Shown here piece after piece: positions 18,933 through 26,994 of a stretch of 64,000 bases of DNA. Below the pieces are notes generated by a model. That model was not told the DNA's origin. It saw only the letters and a program-made list of their open reading frames with translations, and did no database searches. The position numbers and the translations under genes were made by a program. How positions within the stretch are numbered: the stretch's first letter is position 1; the number at the start of each line of letters is the position of its first letter. This stretch comes from JBGAHD01 sp044226395 (GTDB taxonomy: Bacteria > Pseudomonadota > Gammaproteobacteria > Xanthomonadales > Ahniellaceae). Where the stretch lies: the NCBI GenBank assembly GCA_044226395.1, contig JBGAHD010000004.1:591034-655033 (forward strand). Reading direction: 5' to 3'.

Positions 18933-19562
18933 ATGCGAACGCCCCTGTTGACGATGCTTGCCACGCTGACGCTCGCCATCGCGCCCTGGCGCGCCACCTC
19001 GGCGCAAGAGATCACCGCCGAGCCCTCATCGCCCTCGACCGCGCCCGTCGCGAACCTCGCCGATCGACCCGCGAGCCTCGCGAGCATCGGCCCCAACGTG
19101 GCGACCAACACGCCCGAGGACGTGGCGCTGTCGGTGCTGCGTGAATTCAACGCGCATCAAATCGCGCTCGCCGATCTGGCGCTGGCGCGCGCGCCCGATG
19201 CCGAAGTGACGCGACACGCGCGCATGCTGCGCGAGGACTACGTCACCCATCAGCACGCGTTGAACGCGCTCGCCGGCGAAGCGGGCTATGCGCTGCGCTT
19301 CCCGGCCGCCGAGTTCAAGACGCAGTTGCAGGCCGAGCGTCAGGCGCTGGCCAAACAGACCGGCGCGCGCTTCGCGCCCGCGTACTGGCGCGCGGTCGAG
19401 GACGCGCAACGCGAACTGATCGCGCGTCTCGACACCCTGATGCTGCCAATCGTCGACGACCGCCAGGTCTACGATTTTCTGCTGCTCACGCGCGTGCAGG
19501 CGGGCATGCAATGGGTCGAGGCGCGTCGTCAGATCGACGCGCGCGACGTGGCCCTGCGCTGA
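18933..19562 (+). CDS. Periplasmic DUF4142-like four-helix protein
   Basis: 209 residues. ATG at 18933 follows GGTGGAGG. A signal peptide ends near TSAQE (about 27). The body is alpha-helical with the pattern of DUF4142 proteins: a helix with LREFNAHQIALADLALARAPDAEVTRHARMLREDYVTHQHALNALA, then paired helices to the end. These proteins have a ferritin-like/four-helix fold and are often stress-induced, but their biochemical role is unknown. A hemerythrin-like gene starts 13 bp downstream, so the two are likely co-transcribed. Confidence 0.7.
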   Translation: MRTPLLTMLATLTLAIAPWRATSAQEITAEPSSPSTAPVANLADRPASLASIGPNVATNTPEDVALSVLREFNAHQIALADLALARAPDAEVTRHARMLREDYVTHQHALNALAGEAGYALRFPAAEFKTQLQAERQALAKQTGARFAPAYWRAVEDAQRELIARLDTLMLPIVDDRQVYDFLLLTRVQAGMQWVEARRQIDARDVALR

Positions 19563-19575
19563 TCGGAGCCCCGCC

Positions 19576-20064
19576 ATGATCCTGATGCTGGACGAGGCCC
19601 CGTGCCCGACCGCGCTGCTCGCGGCCGATCATCGCTTGATCGAGAAGCTGATGCGCGAACTCGCGTCGTGCAACGAACCCACGCGCGCCGAGGACCTGCG
19701 CGCGCGATTGGTCGCCGAGCTGCACGCGCATCTGCGCCGGGAGAGCCAGTGGCTGCACCCGGCCGCGCGACGGCTCGCGCGGGCCGATGCCCTCGCCGCG
19801 GATCGCGCGCTCGACGAGGTGCGTCGCGCCTTGGCCCAGGTCGCGGCGACGCGCAGCGATGACGACGCCTTCGCCGACCGACTCGCGCGGCTGAGCGCGC
19901 GCATGGACGAGCACGTGCGCGCCGAGGAAGACGCGCTGTTCCCGCGTCTGCGCGCCTCGCGCTGGGCGCGGCAATGGCTCGCGGGGCTGCTCGCCGAGGG
20001 ACCGGCGAGTCCGCGCCCCGGAATACCAACGCGCGCGGTCGCGCCCACCATCGCGCCCGCCTGA
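19576..20064 (+). CDS. Hemerythrin HHE-domain protein
   Basis: 162 residues. It is all helical, with spaced histidine/carboxylate motifs fitting hemerythrin-like iron binding: ADHRLIEKLM, ELHAHLRRESQWLHP and MDEHVRAEEDALFPRLR. Such proteins bind a di-iron centre and sense or carry O2 or NO, or store iron. No signal peptide, so cytosolic, unlike its upstream neighbour. GGAG sits seven bases before the ATG. The last 30 residues are Pro/Ala-rich and lie outside the fold. Confidence 0.85.
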   Translation: MILMLDEAPCPTALLAADHRLIEKLMRELASCNEPTRAEDLRARLVAELHAHLRRESQWLHPAARRLARADALAADRALDEVRRALAQVAATRSDDDAFADRLARLSARMDEHVRAEEDALFPRLRASRWARQWLAGLLAEGPASPRPGIPTRAVAPTIAPA

Positions 20065-20184
20065 GGCCGAACCCGGAACGCGCGCGTCGACCCGCGCGCG
20101 TTCTGGCGCGCGGACCACGCTCGACCCGCGCCCACGCCCCGCGCGGGGCTTGCGAGCCGCCGTCGTCGCCCCCACACTGCGCGG

Positions 20185-21051
20185 ATGAACGACACCACCT
20201 ACGTTTACGACGTCACCCAAGCCGATTTCGAGGAAAAAGTCCTCGTCGCCTCGACCCGCGTGCCCGTGCTGGTCGATTTCTGGGCGCCCTGGTGCGCGCC
20301 GTGCCGGCAGATCTCGCCGGTACTCGACAAGCTCGCGGCCGAGTATCGCGGCCAGCTGCTCGTGGCCAAGGTCAACACCGATGACGAGATGCAGATCGCC
20401 GCGCTGTTCGGCATCCGCTCCTTGCCGACCGTGATGTTGATCCGCAATGGCCGCCCGGTCGATGGCTTCATGGGCGCGCAACCCGAGTCCGTGATCCGGC
20501 AATTCCTCGCCCAGCATCTGGGCGCCGAGCCCGGTCCCCTGCCCGAGGACGAACTCGAACTCGTCGACGAGATCGAACTCACGCCCGAAGAGCGCGTCGA
20601 GGACGCGCGCGCCCGCGTCGCCGCCGAGCCGGACAAGGACGAGCTCAAGCTCGAACTCGCGCAGGCCTTGATCGAGATCGGTGAAGTCGAAGAAGTGGTG
20701 CGCATCCTCGATCGCCTGCCGGCCAACTTGGCCGAGGGCGATGTGCCGAAGAAACTGCGCGCGCGCATCGGCTTCGCGCACGCGATCAAGGACGCGCCCG
20801 ATCTCGACTCGCTGCGTCGCGCGGTCGCCGCGCAACCGGGCGACCTGCGCGCGCGTCATCAACTCGGCACGCGCTATCTGTTGCAGGGCAACGAGGCCGA
20901 GGCGCTGGAACAGTTCTTCGAGATCATGAAGCGCGATCGCGCGTTCGATGATGACCTGGGCCGCAAGACCTTGATCGCGGCCTTCGCCCTGATTGACGAC
21001 GCCGATCTGGTCAGCGCGACGCGACGCAAGATGTCGGCGGTGCTGTTCTAA
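20185..21051 (+). CDS. cnoX: Thioredoxin-TPR co-chaperone (CnoX/YbbN family)
   Basis: 288 residues. The N-terminal thioredoxin domain (about 5-112) has the redox motif WAPWCAPCR and the cis-Pro loop RSLPTVMLI. The C-terminal half (about 130-285) is TPR-like (LKLELAQALIEIGEVEEVVRILDRLP and later repeats), the layout of E. coli CnoX/YbbN. That protein shields substrates from oxidation and hands them to GroEL or DnaK. The CXXC here is intact (CAPC), whereas E. coli YbbN lacks one cysteine, so oxidoreductase activity is plausible. The stop is followed within eight bases by the start of the membrane/TPR gene. Confidence 0.92.
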   Translation: MNDTTYVYDVTQADFEEKVLVASTRVPVLVDFWAPWCAPCRQISPVLDKLAAEYRGQLLVAKVNTDDEMQIAALFGIRSLPTVMLIRNGRPVDGFMGAQPESVIRQFLAQHLGAEPGPLPEDELELVDEIELTPEERVEDARARVAAEPDKDELKLELAQALIEIGEVEEVVRILDRLPANLAEGDVPKKLRARIGFAHAIKDAPDLDSLRRAVAAQPGDLRARHQLGTRYLLQGNEAEALEQFFEIMKRDRAFDDDLGRKTLIAAFALIDDADLVSATRRKMSAVLF

Positions 21052-21058
21052 GTCCGCG

Positions 21059-22423
21059 ATGAACGCGCCCGACACCGGCTCACCCACGGCGGCGCCGGTG
21101 TCGGCGATCGCGGCGCTGACGTATCCGGTCGCGACCGCGGCCTTGATGGTCAGCGGCATGCTGATCTTCCTGCAGATCCTCGCGGTTGGCGTGATCCAGA
21201 TCGGTGGCATGGTGCCGCGCTTCTTCGGCGCGCCGCTCGCGGGCACGATCGGCGAGATCGCGGTGAGCGCGATCGGTTATCTGGTCCATGTCGTCATTTG
21301 GATTTGCCTGTATCGCTACGGCTTCGAGGTGCTGTTTCTCAGCGCCAACGGCCGTCGTCAGCCGCCCGAAGTCGTGGGCCTGGTGGAAGGCGAGGTGGCC
21401 AATCGCCATGTCTGGCTGCAAATCGCCTTGATGTTCGCCTGCGTCATCGTGGCGCGTCACGCGGGCACCTCGATGGGCTTGATCGTAGCGGTGGCGCTGG
21501 GCGCGCTGATGCCGGCCGCGGCGATCACGCTGACGGTGACGCAGAGCCTGGTCGCCGCCATCAATCCGCTGCAATGGGGGCGCGCCTTGGGCGTCCTCGG
21601 CCCGCGTTACGTCGCGCCCATGCTCGTGGCCATGATCATGGCCCCGCTGACCACGTTCGCCATCGACTGGATGCCGAAGACCGAGCCCTACGTCGCGGGC
21701 GTGATCATCTACTACGCGTCCGCGCATTTCGTGGTGATGCTGGGTTTTCATCTGATGGGCCTGGCGCTGCATGCCGAGGCCGCGCGTTTGCATTTTCAGG
21801 TCGACGCGAAGACATTGCCGGCGCATCGCTTGCGCGTGGACGAAGATCCGATCCTGCGACGCGCCGAATTGCTCGCGCGCGGCCATGATCTCGCCGCCGC
21901 GGCGGCGCTGCTCGAGGATGCGCTCAAGCACGGCGGCGGCATCGCGATGCATCATCGCTATCGCGAATACCTGACGCGTCTCGGCGATCGCGATCGCCTG
22001 CGGGCGCATTCATCCACCTTCATAACCTTGCTGCGCGCCACTCACGGTGATAGACCGGCACTGAAACTACTACTGGACTGCAGGTCAGAAGACTCCACCT
22101 TCTTACCAACAGAGGTTGAAGACAGCACTGCCCTAATCATCTCCCTCGCAAAGTCAGGGAACAACGCAGCTGCATTGTCCGCGTTTGCAGATCTTCAGAA
22201 CTCTATTCCGCGTAGCACCAAGACAATGCTCTGCGCATTGACTCTCGCACAGGAATTTCTATTCAAAAACCAACGCATCGAGGATGCAATACGCCTATCT
22301 CAACAAGCGAAGCAGACTGCAAAATCCACAAATTGCTCCAGTCCCGAAATCCTTTCATTGATAGACGCTGTAGAAGAGCAACTCGCGAAGAATCGTGGTG
22401 AGTCTAATGAAAGTGAAGGATAA
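21059..22423 (+). CDS. Membrane protein with TPR-like tail; 3' third of foreign base composition
   Basis: 454 residues. The N-terminal 240 residues hold about six membrane helices (TYPVATAALMVSGMLIFLQILAVGVIQIGG and so on). The C-terminal part is a TPR-like soluble region. The first 315 codons are GC-rich like the host. From about 22005 the codons change abruptly to an AT-richer pattern while the frame stays open and the helical repeat pattern continues (LLRATHGDRPALKLLLDC, AALSAFADLQNSIP). The simplest reading is recombination that replaced the 3' end with a homologous end from a lower-GC donor. The stop overlaps the next start by 17 bp. Function unknown; the start at 21059 sits eight bases after cnoX. 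Confidence 0.8.
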   Translation: MNAPDTGSPTAAPVSAIAALTYPVATAALMVSGMLIFLQILAVGVIQIGGMVPRFFGAPLAGTIGEIAVSAIGYLVHVVIWICLYRYGFEVLFLSANGRRQPPEVVGLVEGEVANRHVWLQIALMFACVIVARHAGTSMGLIVAVALGALMPAAAITLTVTQSLVAAINPLQWGRALGVLGPRYVAPMLVAMIMAPLTTFAIDWMPKTEPYVAGVIIYYASAHFVVMLGFHLMGLALHAEAARLHFQVDAKTLPAHRLRVDEDPILRRAELLARGHDLAAAAALLEDALKHGGGIAMHHRYREYLTRLGDRDRLRAHSSTFITLLRATHGDRPALKLLLDCRSEDSTFLPTEVEDSTALIISLAKSGNNAAALSAFADLQNSIPRSTKTMLCALTLAQEFLFKNQRIEDAIRLSQQAKQTAKSTNCSSPEILSLIDAVEEQLAKNRGESNESEG

Positions 22424-23450
22424 GAAATGGCGATCAAAAAGACGAATGAAGGTCATTCGTGCAAAAGAGAGGAAACGGGCACTTAGAACGCGCCGCCAGA
22501 AAGCAAACAAAAGACGCGGCTTGGGCCTGAAGCGTCGGTCTTGGACTTTGACCTCCATAAGAGTCCAGATGCCGGAGCAGATCGCATTAGATCTTCACCC
22601 GAACCATGGAGACGTCTGCAAGACCATTCAGGAGATAAGGTCAGCAGTTGCGAGGTCAAAACACGTCCAGCTTGACTTCTCGCGAACCAAAAAGGTGATT
22701 GCTGGAGGGATGTTAAGAGTGTATGCAGAACTACACGCACTCGCGACACTTTTCCCTCGAGTCCGATTCACATGCAAGCCACCTAAGGATGATGTTGTTG
22801 ATCAAGTTCTACAGCACTTGTCCCTCTATGATTTCTTTGGTTACACCTCGAACACCAAGCCGACCAGATCAGATGTAGTTTCCTGGAAGACTGCTTCATC
22901 AAACATAGTAGACGGTGTTTTAGCGGGTCAGCTCCTAGAGACCTATCATGGTCTGCAGAAGGAGCGCGCGAAGGCCCTCTTCAGAGGCACAACAGAAGCG
23001 ATTTCCAACGTCATCTATCATGCATATCCTGAATCGGTTCTTCCTGATGCAGCCAAATGGTGGATGTTCTGCCGAGAAGACGAGGACAAATTAGTGGTTG
23101 CAGTTTGTGACAGAGGAATTGGAATTCCAAGGTCACTGCCGGCCCGATACCCGCGAGAAGTCTGGGGTCGACTTGTCGATAGATTTAGCTTTGGGAGTCA
23201 TCATCGAGACGGAGCCTTTATTCGCGCAGCTTTGGAAATGAGGAGATCTAGGACTGGCAAATCGAATCGAGGCAAGGGCCTTCACGACGTTGTTTCGGTG
23301 GCGAGATCTTGCGAGGGATCGAGAGTATTCATATTCAGCAACAGGGCTTGCGTTACATATGATTACCTCGGAGAGAAAATCAAAGTATCTAACTTCAAGA
23401 GGTCAATTGAGGGCACGCTGATCCTCTGGTTTCTACCATTGCAGAAGTGA
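22407..23450 (+). CDS. Basic-tail/STAS-like/GHKL ATPase protein
   Basis: 347 residues from the ATG at 22407, preceded by GGTGAG. Residues 1-45 are exceptionally basic (KKWRSKRRMKVIRAKERKR and on), likely nucleic-acid or ribosome binding. Residues 55-145 look like an STAS/MlaB-type fold (HVQLDFSRTKKVIAGGMLRV). Residues 190-340 form a GHKL ATPase domain: N box EAISNVIYHAYP (Glu197, Asn201, His205), G1 box CDRGIGIP (Asp235) and G2 box GKGL (289-292). No histidine-kinase phospho-acceptor segment is seen, so it resembles anti-sigma/partner-switch ATPases rather than sensor kinases. Overlaps the upstream gene by 17 bp and lies seven bases before the DUF4325 gene. Confidence 0.75.
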   Translation: MKVKDKKWRSKRRMKVIRAKERKRALRTRRQKANKRRGLGLKRRSWTLTSIRVQMPEQIALDLHPNHGDVCKTIQEIRSAVARSKHVQLDFSRTKKVIAGGMLRVYAELHALATLFPRVRFTCKPPKDDVVDQVLQHLSLYDFFGYTSNTKPTRSDVVSWKTASSNIVDGVLAGQLLETYHGLQKERAKALFRGTTEAISNVIYHAYPESVLPDAAKWWMFCREDEDKLVVAVCDRGIGIPRSLPARYPREVWGRLVDRFSFGSHHRDGAFIRAALEMRRSRTGKSNRGKGLHDVVSVARSCEGSRVFIFSNRACVTYDYLGEKIKVSNFKRSIEGTLILWFLPLQK

Positions 23451-23457
23451 GATCGCC

Positions 23458-23781
23458 ATGAAAGGAAAAGAAACTACAATCAATATTGGAAAGACCTTTA
23501 ACCGCTTCCCCGCTGGCAGGACGGAGAAGGATGGAATAGGGAGCGGCGAGGAGTTCAGGAAAAAGGTCCTGAGTACCGCACTTGGCGACTATGAAGTTCT
23601 TAACATCGAAATGGACGATACTCTGGGATATGGATCTTCGTTCCTAGAAGAGGCCTTCGGCGGGCTCGTTCGTGACGGATTCTCCGCATCTGATCTACGA
23701 CGCAGAATAAGAATACTGTCTGAAGACGACTCACTTAAAGTCGAGATATTTGGGTACATTGACGAAGCGAGCAAATCATGA
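23458..23781 (+). CDS. STAS-like DUF4325 protein
   Basis: 107 residues. The central region carries the DUF4325 hallmark: TFNRFPAGRTEKDGIGSGEEFR, then a hydrophobic strand, then LGYGSSFLEEAFGGLVRDGF (56-75). The domain is related to STAS anti-sigma-factor antagonists and is commonly found next to genes for GHKL ATPase proteins, as here. The conserved GSSFLEEAFGGL replaces the usual STAS phospho-serine turn and contains a double serine (60-61) that could be a regulatory phosphorylation site (inference). ATG seven bases after the ATPase stop; its stop overlaps the next ATG (ATGA). Confidence 0.85.
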   Translation: MKGKETTINIGKTFNRFPAGRTEKDGIGSGEEFRKKVLSTALGDYEVLNIEMDDTLGYGSSFLEEAFGGLVRDGFSASDLRRRIRILSEDDSLKVEIFGYIDEASKS

Positions 23782-24323
23782 GCGACCTCATCGCATGCTT
23801 CGATATCTTGATCAAGTTGGTTTCTCCAATTGTTACCTGGTCGCTCGTTGTCGCTGGGTGGGAGATCATTGGCCGCCAACAGGACCAACGCGAGCACATC
23901 AAGTTCCTTGCATCCAGCGCGCAGGACGTCAGACAAAGGGTAAGGAGGCTAGCCGAGGATGCAGCAGAATTTCATATGAAAGAGAGATTTGAGCCTAAGC
24001 ATGCTCATCTCCTTTTGCGCACCCTTAAGCAAATAGCTTCGGACATCACAGTGTTGGGCAAGGCACACCTTGCCGGGGAGAACTACTTGGGCGCGATTGT
24101 AAGCCTGAGACAAGCTGTTACCGGGAGCAACTTTTCTGAAGCATCGTTTAGCCAAAGGTCCGCAGACGACTTGACCGTAAGAAGCATCGAGATTAGCGCT
24201 GATGGCTTGGATTTCCTTCTTGCAAGATCAATCAATGCAAAGCTCCTTGGCGGCGTCCAAAGACTTAGCATCTGGAACGTTGCGCTGTCCATGTTCAGTT
24301 CATCGTCGCCCACAAACCGCTGA
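23778..24323 (+). CDS. Small membrane-anchored protein of the three-gene module (unknown function)
   Basis: 181 residues, not recognised. One N-terminal membrane helix (about 11-31, IKLVSPIVTWSLVVAGWEII) is followed by a charged, mostly helical cytoplasmic or periplasmic part. That part includes a likely coiled-coil segment (QQDQREHIKFLASSAQDVRQ and the following RRLAEDAAEFH, 34-65). The four-base overlap with the DUF4325 gene shows it belongs to the same transcript. Its low GC and codon use match the other two genes. A membrane-bound effector or sensor role would fit a partner-switch layout, but nothing in its sequence proves it. Confidence 0.75.
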   Translation: MSDLIACFDILIKLVSPIVTWSLVVAGWEIIGRQQDQREHIKFLASSAQDVRQRVRRLAEDAAEFHMKERFEPKHAHLLLRTLKQIASDITVLGKAHLAGENYLGAIVSLRQAVTGSNFSEASFSQRSADDLTVRSIEISADGLDFLLARSINAKLLGGVQRLSIWNVALSMFSSSSPTNR

Positions 24324-24400
24324 GTAAATACGATTGATGGCATTGAGTTCTTGGCTGCGGCCAATAGATGATGCTTGTTTCGCATGCGCGAACCCAAGAT

Positions 24401-24428
24401 GAGGCCCTCCGTAGGCGGGAGGGCTCTC
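24401..24428 (+). terminator. Hairpin at the end of the three-gene module
   Basis: GCCCTCC (24404-24410) pairs with GGAGGGC (24418-24424), with a 7-nt loop and outer GAG/CTC support. No T-tract follows, so a terminator function is likely but not certain. It marks the right limit of the AT-rich block. Confidence 0.5.
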
Positions 24429-24467
24429 ATTGGCATGCCGAGTTGCTATTGAAAAGTCGAAGTTGCG

Positions 24468-24836
24468 CTAGTTCGGACACCCCGCATTGATCCAATCGAT
24501 CAGCGGTTGAATCTGCGCCGCCGTCCACGGCCCCGTGCCATCGGCCGGCATCTGCCCATAGCTGCCGTTGGGCCCAAACAGCGGGCCGACGCCTTGCAGC
24601 GCCTGCACGATGTTCGAGTTCGCGGCATTGCCCGGCACGCAGACGCGCACGGGCGGGCTGATGTTGGGCACATTGCCGGTGATGAACTGCTGATACGTGA
24701 GCACGTTCCAGAACGCGTGATGCGGCGCGCTGGCGATCGAGGTGTTGTAGTACGCGATCAACTTATTCATGTACGCCTGGAATTGCGCGTAGTTCTGGAT
24801 CACGGCCGCGGCGGTATTGGCTTCGGTGGTGGTCAT
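24468..24836 (-). CDS. Cytochrome-c-like small protein without a heme motif
   Basis: 122 residues. The end of the protein (QMPADGTGPWTAAQIQPLIDWINAGCPN) matches the C-terminal block shared by many monoheme cytochrome c domains (MPxxGxxLTxxQIxxIxxWIxxG). However, there is no CXXCH and no signal peptide, so it probably binds no covalent heme and stays in the cytosol or leaves with a partner. AGGG precedes the ATG ending at 24836. It is 13 bp downstream of the large cytochrome-like gene on the same strand and surely co-transcribed. Function unknown. Confidence 0.7.
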   Translation of the reverse strand: MTTTEANTAAAVIQNYAQFQAYMNKLIAYYNTSIASAPHHAFWNVLTYQQFITGNVPNISPPVRVCVPGNAANSNIVQALQGVGPLFGPNGSYGQMPADGTGPWTAAQIQPLIDWINAGCPN

Positions 24837-24849
24837 GTGGTTTCCCTGA

Positions 24850-26661
24850 TCATCGCGTGGTGGAAGGTTTGGCCGGATCGGCGGCGTCGTCGCTCTTGGC
24901 GTCCGGCTTGCCGGCGTCGTCGGCGGACACGCCGGCATCCGGGTCGAACACCGCTTTGAAGCGCGTCTGCGACACTTGCACCTGCTGCGCGTTGGCCGCG
25001 GTTTCGGGCGCGCGCGCGGGCTGATTGCCCAGGATGAAACTGAAGTCCGCGCCCAGCGTCGACTGCGCCACGGAATGACAGCCCATGCAGCCGCCCATGT
25101 CGTACGAGGCCTTGAGCGAGCCATTGGCGTTGAGCACGTAAGCGTTCTGCTGATACAGCGTGCCCGAACTCGTGTAGTTGGTCGGCGCGCCATTGCTGGC
25201 CACGCGGCCGTTGAAGTTCTGCAGCGTGTAGTTGGTTTCGACCACGCTGTTGGCCAGATAGAACGTCGCGGCGTTATGCGGGTCGCTCGGGTTGTTGACG
25301 ATCTGCGTAACGCTGAACGGATACGCCTGGACATTGACCAGCTTGTAGTACTGCCACGGCGAGTTCTTAATGCCCTTGCTTTGCGAATACGTCGCGATGG
25401 CCGCGTGCGCTTGCTGATTGGCGGTGACGATCGGCGGCGGAATGGCGCGATCGCGCTGATTGACGCAGATGCTGCCGCCCGTGGGCACGCCGGTCTGACC
25501 GGCCGTGTTGTTGTAGAACAGATGCGGATTGTTCTTGGTGTTGCAGTAAGGCTGACCCGCCACCACGCTCACTTGTGGATTGTTCGGATCGTCCTTGTAC
25601 GTCAGCGCTGGCGAAGTCGCGGTGCCCGAGGGATTGATCACCTTGCCGTTGACGTCTTCCACGGCCACCGGCTTGCCGTTGACCACGGTCAGCAGATTGT
25701 CGGCTTGCTCGAACGTGGCGAAGACGAAGGCCGGCGCGGTCGGCGTCTTCTGAATGATGTGCAGCGCCACCAGGCCCCACACGGCTTCGCGATAGCAAGG
25801 GCCGCCGCCGCTGGCGGTCTCGTAGTAACGCACCGTGGTCGAGTAGAAGCGCTGCGAGCTTTGCTCGGCGGCGGTCAGCGGCCGGAAGGCGGCCTTGGTC
25901 TCGATCGTGCCCGCGGGAAAATTGATGTAGGGCGACGCCGGCGGAAACGTGCCCGTGTTCACCGCCTTGATGAAGTTCTGCCGCGCCGTGCGGCGTGGCG
26001 CGTTGGCGACTTCATACCAATACTTGTTGGCCGCGACATAGGTGTACTCGACGCTGTTGGCCTTGGCCATGAAGCGGATCAATTGCGGCGCCGCGTTCTT
26101 GGGCTGCGCGGCGGCGGGATTGATGCCCGCGTACATCGAATCGAGTCCGATCTGAGTCACTTCATCGAGATTGATCCACGCCGGTTGCGGCGGCGGAGTC
26201 TGACCACTGCACGCGGGCACCACGCCATTGGTGCCGACGCCGGCGTTGTAAACATAGCTCGGCGGCGTGTTGTAGCCATACGTCGGCGGTCCCGCGCTGT
26301 AGCCCGCGGGCGGCGACGAGGCACTGTTGGTGCCGGGGAAGATTTCGATCTTGGCGCGATACGTGTGCCACACCAGCGGCCCCGTGCCCGCGCCGAAGTT
26401 CTGCGTGGTGTCCGGCACGTCGCGCTGACCGGCCTTGGCCGGCCAATTCAAGGCGATGAACTCCTGCCACGCGAAGGTGGCGGCGGTGGCGAGGCTGGCG
26501 TTCGGCGCGCCGCCGGGAATGTCCTTGGGCACGACGGGCGAGATAGTGATCGCGGCGGCGGCCGAAGCGTCATCGCTCGACGCGGCGGGCGGATCGTCGG
26601 CGCCAGCGATACCGGGCACGACGACGAGAGTGGCACTGAGGAATGCACGGATGAGTTTCAT
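24850..26661 (-). CDS. Secreted protein with one CXXCH heme-c motif
   Basis: 603 residues. A signal peptide ends at IAGADD (about 22). The long body has FAWQEFIALNWPAKAGQRD near the N-terminus, several Tyr/Asn-rich segments and, late in the chain, GGCMGCHSVAQS, a single c-type heme attachment site (CMGCH, about residue 527). The last 50 residues are Asp/Ala/Lys-rich. I do not recognise a named enzyme; a periplasmic redox protein is the reasonable class. ATG at 26659-26661 is preceded by AGGAGAA. It is followed directly by the heme-less partner. Confidence 0.75.
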   Translation of the reverse strand: MKLIRAFLSATLVVVPGIAGADDPPAASSDDASAAAAITISPVVPKDIPGGAPNASLATAATFAWQEFIALNWPAKAGQRDVPDTTQNFGAGTGPLVWHTYRAKIEIFPGTNSASSPPAGYSAGPPTYGYNTPPSYVYNAGVGTNGVVPACSGQTPPPQPAWINLDEVTQIGLDSMYAGINPAAAQPKNAAPQLIRFMAKANSVEYTYVAANKYWYEVANAPRRTARQNFIKAVNTGTFPPASPYINFPAGTIETKAAFRPLTAAEQSSQRFYSTTVRYYETASGGGPCYREAVWGLVALHIIQKTPTAPAFVFATFEQADNLLTVVNGKPVAVEDVNGKVINPSGTATSPALTYKDDPNNPQVSVVAGQPYCNTKNNPHLFYNNTAGQTGVPTGGSICVNQRDRAIPPPIVTANQQAHAAIATYSQSKGIKNSPWQYYKLVNVQAYPFSVTQIVNNPSDPHNAATFYLANSVVETNYTLQNFNGRVASNGAPTNYTSSGTLYQQNAYVLNANGSLKASYDMGGCMGCHSVAQSTLGADFSFILGNQPARAPETAANAQQVQVSQTRFKAVFDPDAGVSADDAGKPDAKSDDAADPAKPSTTR

Positions 26662-26994
26662 CGCGTTCTCCTGAAGATGGATTGCTCGCGCGTGGACGCG
26701 CGACCCCTGTGAGGGTTCGCGGGCGCGTCAGGAGAGCCATCGCGCGGACGCGCGATGAACACGCGCGTCCCCACGACGCGCGCGCATGATCGTTCGATGG
26801 TTCGCTCCCCCGAGCCTGCCGACGAACTCTGCCATGCAGTCTGCGAGGGCATCGAAGACGCGCCAAGCTGTTGGAAGAGACAGCTCTCGCGGGTGGGAGA
26901 TCGGCGCGTCGGGCCGCCGCGCGCGTGGCGCCGCTGCTAAGCTCGCGACCGATCCTTCATCGAATATCGACGTCGACGAGCGTCGCCTTCCACC
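26662..26994. other. Intergenic region between divergent genes
   Basis: 333 bp between the start of the cytochrome-like gene and the start of the DUF4442 gene. It is rich in short GCGCG-type inverted repeats and in broken open frames. I see no convincing gene, RNA or promoter box; it presumably holds both divergent promoters. Confidence 0.6.

Larger units (their letters stand above)
22005..24460. mobile_element. AT-rich genomic insertion (three-gene module plus replacement 3' end of host gene)
   Basis: Base composition drops sharply near 22005 and returns to host level near 24440-24470, judged by eye from codon third positions and poly-A/T-containing stretches. The block contains the last third of the membrane/TPR gene, three overlapping or closely spaced genes and a terminal hairpin. 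No integrase, transposase, terminal repeats or tRNA target is visible, so homologous recombination through the flanking gene is the likelier entry route. Limits are approximate. Confidence 0.7.

Noticed and set aside
22005..24460. Prophage or integrative element
   Set aside because: No integrase, structural phage gene, transposase, tRNA target or flanking direct repeat could be seen; only composition and gene content mark it as foreign.
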